Part shown: in pieces, positions 15,078 through 16,622 of the stretch | Position numbering within the stretch: position 1 is the first letter of the stretch | Layout of the letters: every line of letters begins with the position of its first letter | From: JAQVEM01 sp964595565 | GTDB lineage: Bacteria; Actinomycetota; Humimicrobiia; Humimicrobiales; Humimicrobiaceae | Reading direction: 5' to 3' | Assembly: GCA_964595565.1 (NCBI GenBank) | Contig: CAZQQX010000033.1 | Coordinates: 1-16,622, forward strand | DNA: 16,622 bases | Notes under the pieces: model-generated | Database searches by the model: none | What the model saw: only the letters and a program-made list of their open reading frames with translations | Told to the model about the DNA's origin: nothing | Program-made: the position numbers and the translations under genes

Positions 15078-16205
15078 TTAAATCTTAATTATCCTGTACT
15101 CACTGGTTCCTATGCCCATCTTCTCACCATAATCAATCTGCGGTCTCCAGTCAACATCGCTGTGAACTGCCCTGAATTTGTCTTTACTGTCTTCTTCATT
15201 CTTACCGGACCAGGCCGGGCTAAAATAAGCCGAATTTACAAGGTCAACAGAAGCTTTATCAATAGCAACCGGGTCATCAGAAAGAAGTATTCCCAGATCG
15301 GGCACAACGGGGCTGTTGGATAAACTATAGCAATCACAACCGGGGGTTATATCTAACAAAAAGTTTATATAAACAATCTTACCTTTCTTCTGGCTTCTTA
15401 TACCCATAACATATTCCACCATTTTTTCCTGCAGCTTTTTACTCTCACGGGGAAACTTTGGCCCCATCGCCCCGTATTTACATGCACCCACACATTCACC
15501 ACAACCCTTACAATTTTCTTCCATAATAAATACACTTTTTTCACCCTGCTTTATAGCATTAAATCCGCATATTTCAATACAATCCCCGCATAACCTGCAA
15601 AGGTCTTCATCTACTGCAGGGACAAACTCTGAATGCTGTATATATTTACCTCTAATAGACGCACCTCCCATAGCCAGGTTTTTTATAGAACCGCCAAAAC
15701 CAGATAAGGGATGGCCTGTTATATGAGTTGCCACAACTATAAAATCAGCATTAAAGATAGCGCTACCAACAAATATTTCCTTTAAATGATTGCCATCTAT
15801 CTTTACAACTCCCTCGTCGCTTCCGGTTAGACCATCGGCTATAATGATAGGTGCACCTACTGTCTCGGTTGTAAAGCCATTTATTGCAGCGGTTCTTAAA
15901 TGGTCAATAGCATTGTGTCTCATATGAACATAAAGAGTATTAGTATCGGTAAGAAATGGTATGCCATTATAATCCTTTACCTTCTGGACTATCCTGCCAA
16001 TAAAAGGTGTCCTTATATAACCGTGCCCCCCTCTTTCACCAAAATGCATTTTTATCGCAACCCTTTCACCGTTTTCTATGGATTTAAATAACCCTGACCT
16101 ATCAATCATCCTTTCCAGACGTTCAATAAGGCTCTTATCCGAATCGGTCTTTACATTAACATAATAAACCATGCTTTTATTATTTTTAGATTCTTTTCCT
16201 GACAT
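15078..16205 (-). CDS. DUF362 family protein with two [4Fe-4S] ferredoxin motifs
   Basis: The 375-residue protein has the DUF362 pattern: VAIKMHFGERGGHGYIRTPF near 49-68, HITGHPLSGFGGSIKNLAMGG at about 161-181, and the late segment LLSDDPVAIDKASVDL. Between them lies a bacterial ferredoxin-type domain with two CxxCxxCxxxC clusters, C203/206/209/213 and C232/235/238/242, predicted to bind two [4Fe-4S] clusters. There is no signal peptide or membrane segment, so it is likely cytoplasmic. The biochemical role of the family is not settled; electron transfer or a cluster-dependent enzyme is a reasonable inference, but no substrate is suggested here. GGAGG lies four bases before the ATG at 16205, rather close; MVYYVNV at codon 12 has no ribosome site. 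It is co-oriented with the ribosomal unit, but that unit has its own promoter. Confidence 0.88.
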   Translation of the reverse strand: MSGKESKNNKSMVYYVNVKTDSDKSLIERLERMIDRSGLFKSIENGERVAIKMHFGERGGHGYIRTPFIGRIVQKVKDYNGIPFLTDTNTLYVHMRHNAIDHLRTAAINGFTTETVGAPIIIADGLTGSDEGVVKIDGNHLKEIFVGSAIFNADFIVVATHITGHPLSGFGGSIKNLAMGGASIRGKYIQHSEFVPAVDEDLCRLCGDCIEICGFNAIKQGEKSVFIMEENCKGCGECVGACKYGAMGPKFPRESKKLQEKMVEYVMGIRSQKKGKIVYINFLLDITPGCDCYSLSNSPVVPDLGILLSDDPVAIDKASVDLVNSAYFSPAWSGKNEEDSKDKFRAVHSDVDWRPQIDYGEKMGIGTSEYRIIKI

Positions 16206-16248
16206 CAGACCTCCATTACCCCGTTAATAATAATTTACATATATTTAA

Positions 16249-16277
16249 ATTATTATTAATAGTTTTTAAATAGTCAA
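16249..16277 (-). promoter_or_regulatory. Candidate promoter of the DUF362 gene
   Basis: Minus strand TTGACT (16277-16272), 17-base spacer, AATAAT (16254-16249). The spacing is ideal and each box has one mismatch. The transcript would begin near 16242, giving a leader of about 37 bases. The surrounding DNA is very A/T-rich, which raises the chance of a random match. Confidence 0.55.
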
Positions 16278-16328
16278 TTGCAAGTATGGTTATTTTCTGG
16301 AACCTGTTTTTTATGAAAAATAATTATC

Positions 16329-16367
16329 CGGTATGGATGCCCGCTCCTTAGCCGGTTATCCATACCG
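16329..16367. repeat. 10-bp perfect inverted repeat with 19-base loop
   Basis: Plus-strand arms CGGTATGGAT (16329-16338) and ATCCATACCG (16358-16367) are perfect complements, with a further U-G pair possible on the minus-strand RNA. On the minus strand it is followed after a few bases by ATTATTTTT, so it may serve as a terminator for a gene lying beyond the window, although the loop is long and the U-run is not immediate. Confidence 0.6.
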
Positions 16368-16480
16368 ACATCTCCAGCGAGTCGATGTACCTATCAATCA
16401 GACCCGGCTGTATGGTTTCGGCTGAAAACATGGTAGAAGAATGCTGCAAAATTAAAGCATTCCCGGTCTATCTACACCGG
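16368..16480. repeat. Cluster of four further small inverted repeats
   Basis: Successive arms on the plus strand: ACATC/GATGT (16368-16372, 16384-16388); ATGGTTTC/GAAAACAT with one mismatch (16412-16419, 16424-16431); GAATGCT/AGCATTC, perfect (16439-16445, 16456-16462); CCGGT/ACCGG, perfect (16463-16467, 16476-16480). None overlap, and the stretch is richer in G+C than the DNA on both sides. It could be a structured RNA or a palindromic repeat element; the sequence alone does not decide. Confidence 0.5.
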
Positions 16481-16622
16481 CAATTTATCAACTTGCTCTT
16501 TCTAATTTCATAAAAGAAGGCCGATTCCAGATACATATAAGAAGGATTAATAAATTATACAATCTTTTTTATATTCCCCTTTTTCCTCTTACTCCAGTAT
16601 CCTGGTAACGCTACCTGCTCCA

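Larger units (their letters stand above)
16206..16622. other. Region upstream of the DUF362 gene without a recognised gene
   Basis: In these 417 bases I find only the DUF362 promoter (16249-16277), the hairpin cluster (16329-16480) and an A/T-rich stretch (16481-16588). Short open frames of about 40 to 55 codons run through the hairpins on both strands, but they have no ribosome site and match no family I recognise. The last 34 bases could hold the end of a minus-strand gene (stop at 16591-16589), which cannot be tested here. Confidence 0.5.

Noticed and set aside
16350..16511. Small plus-strand frame of about 53 codons through the hairpin cluster, including an ATG at 16385 that would give 43 residues
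   Set aside because: It has no ribosome-binding site, contains the inverted repeats and resembles no family I know; an overlapping minus-strand frame of about 40 codons exists too, so both are likely chance.
16589..16622. Possible C-terminus of a minus-strand gene at the right edge (ten codons, stop at 16591-16589)
   Set aside because: Ten codons ending GAGSVTRILE are too few to recognise, and another frame of the same strand is also open there.

Overview
This window is one long, minus-strand, AT-rich bacterial housekeeping cluster for ribosome and RNA polymerase assembly. Read in the direction of transcription (high to low coordinates) the order is: a DUF362 iron-sulfur protein, rpmG, tRNA-Trp, secE, nusG, rplK, rplA, an L10-type leader with attenuator, rplJ, rplL, rpoB, rpoC, rpsL, rpsG, fusA, and the first nine codons of tuf, cut off by the window edge. 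Two genes needed start correction or were too short to stand out: rpmG (49 aa, TTG start) and the tuf fragment. Start codons were adjusted from Shine-Dalgarno position for fusA, rplJ and rplL.

Organism: base composition is low in G+C, and the conserved secE-to-tuf order is general to bacteria. The beta' subunit has an insertion in its trigger loop and the flank sequence FEARRPKE, which recalls Gram-negative-type enzymes more than Bacillus. There is no L7Ae-like gene between rpoC and rpsL, unlike many Firmicutes. The long charged clamp insertion in beta', the charged tail of beta and the charged head of L7/L12 do not point to one phylum. I suggest a low-G+C, possibly diderm lineage of uncertain phylum (Atribacterota-like is a guess only).

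Layout and control: (i) 16206-16622 carries no convincing gene but holds five successive small inverted repeats and a promoter for the DUF362 gene. (ii) A near-consensus promoter (TTGACA-17-TAATTT) starts the rpmG/tRNA-Trp/secE/nusG/rplK/rplA unit. (iii) The rplA-rplJ gap holds a textbook L10 leader: a kink-turn-type stem, an antiterminator strand shared with it, and an intrinsic terminator, giving autoregulation of rplJL by the L10-L12 complex. (iv) A 353-base rplL-rpoB gap has inverted repeats and a candidate rpoBC promoter. (v) A very strong extended promoter before rpsL allows separate expression of the str unit (S12, S7, EF-G, EF-Tu).

The main unusual points are the rpmG stop codon that overlaps the first two bases of tRNA-Trp, the 38-residue Lys/Glu-rich N-terminal extension of L7/L12, the acidic insertion in beta', and the hairpin cluster at the right end. 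I did not find a defence system, mobile element or CRISPR array; the window is mostly ordinary core genome.
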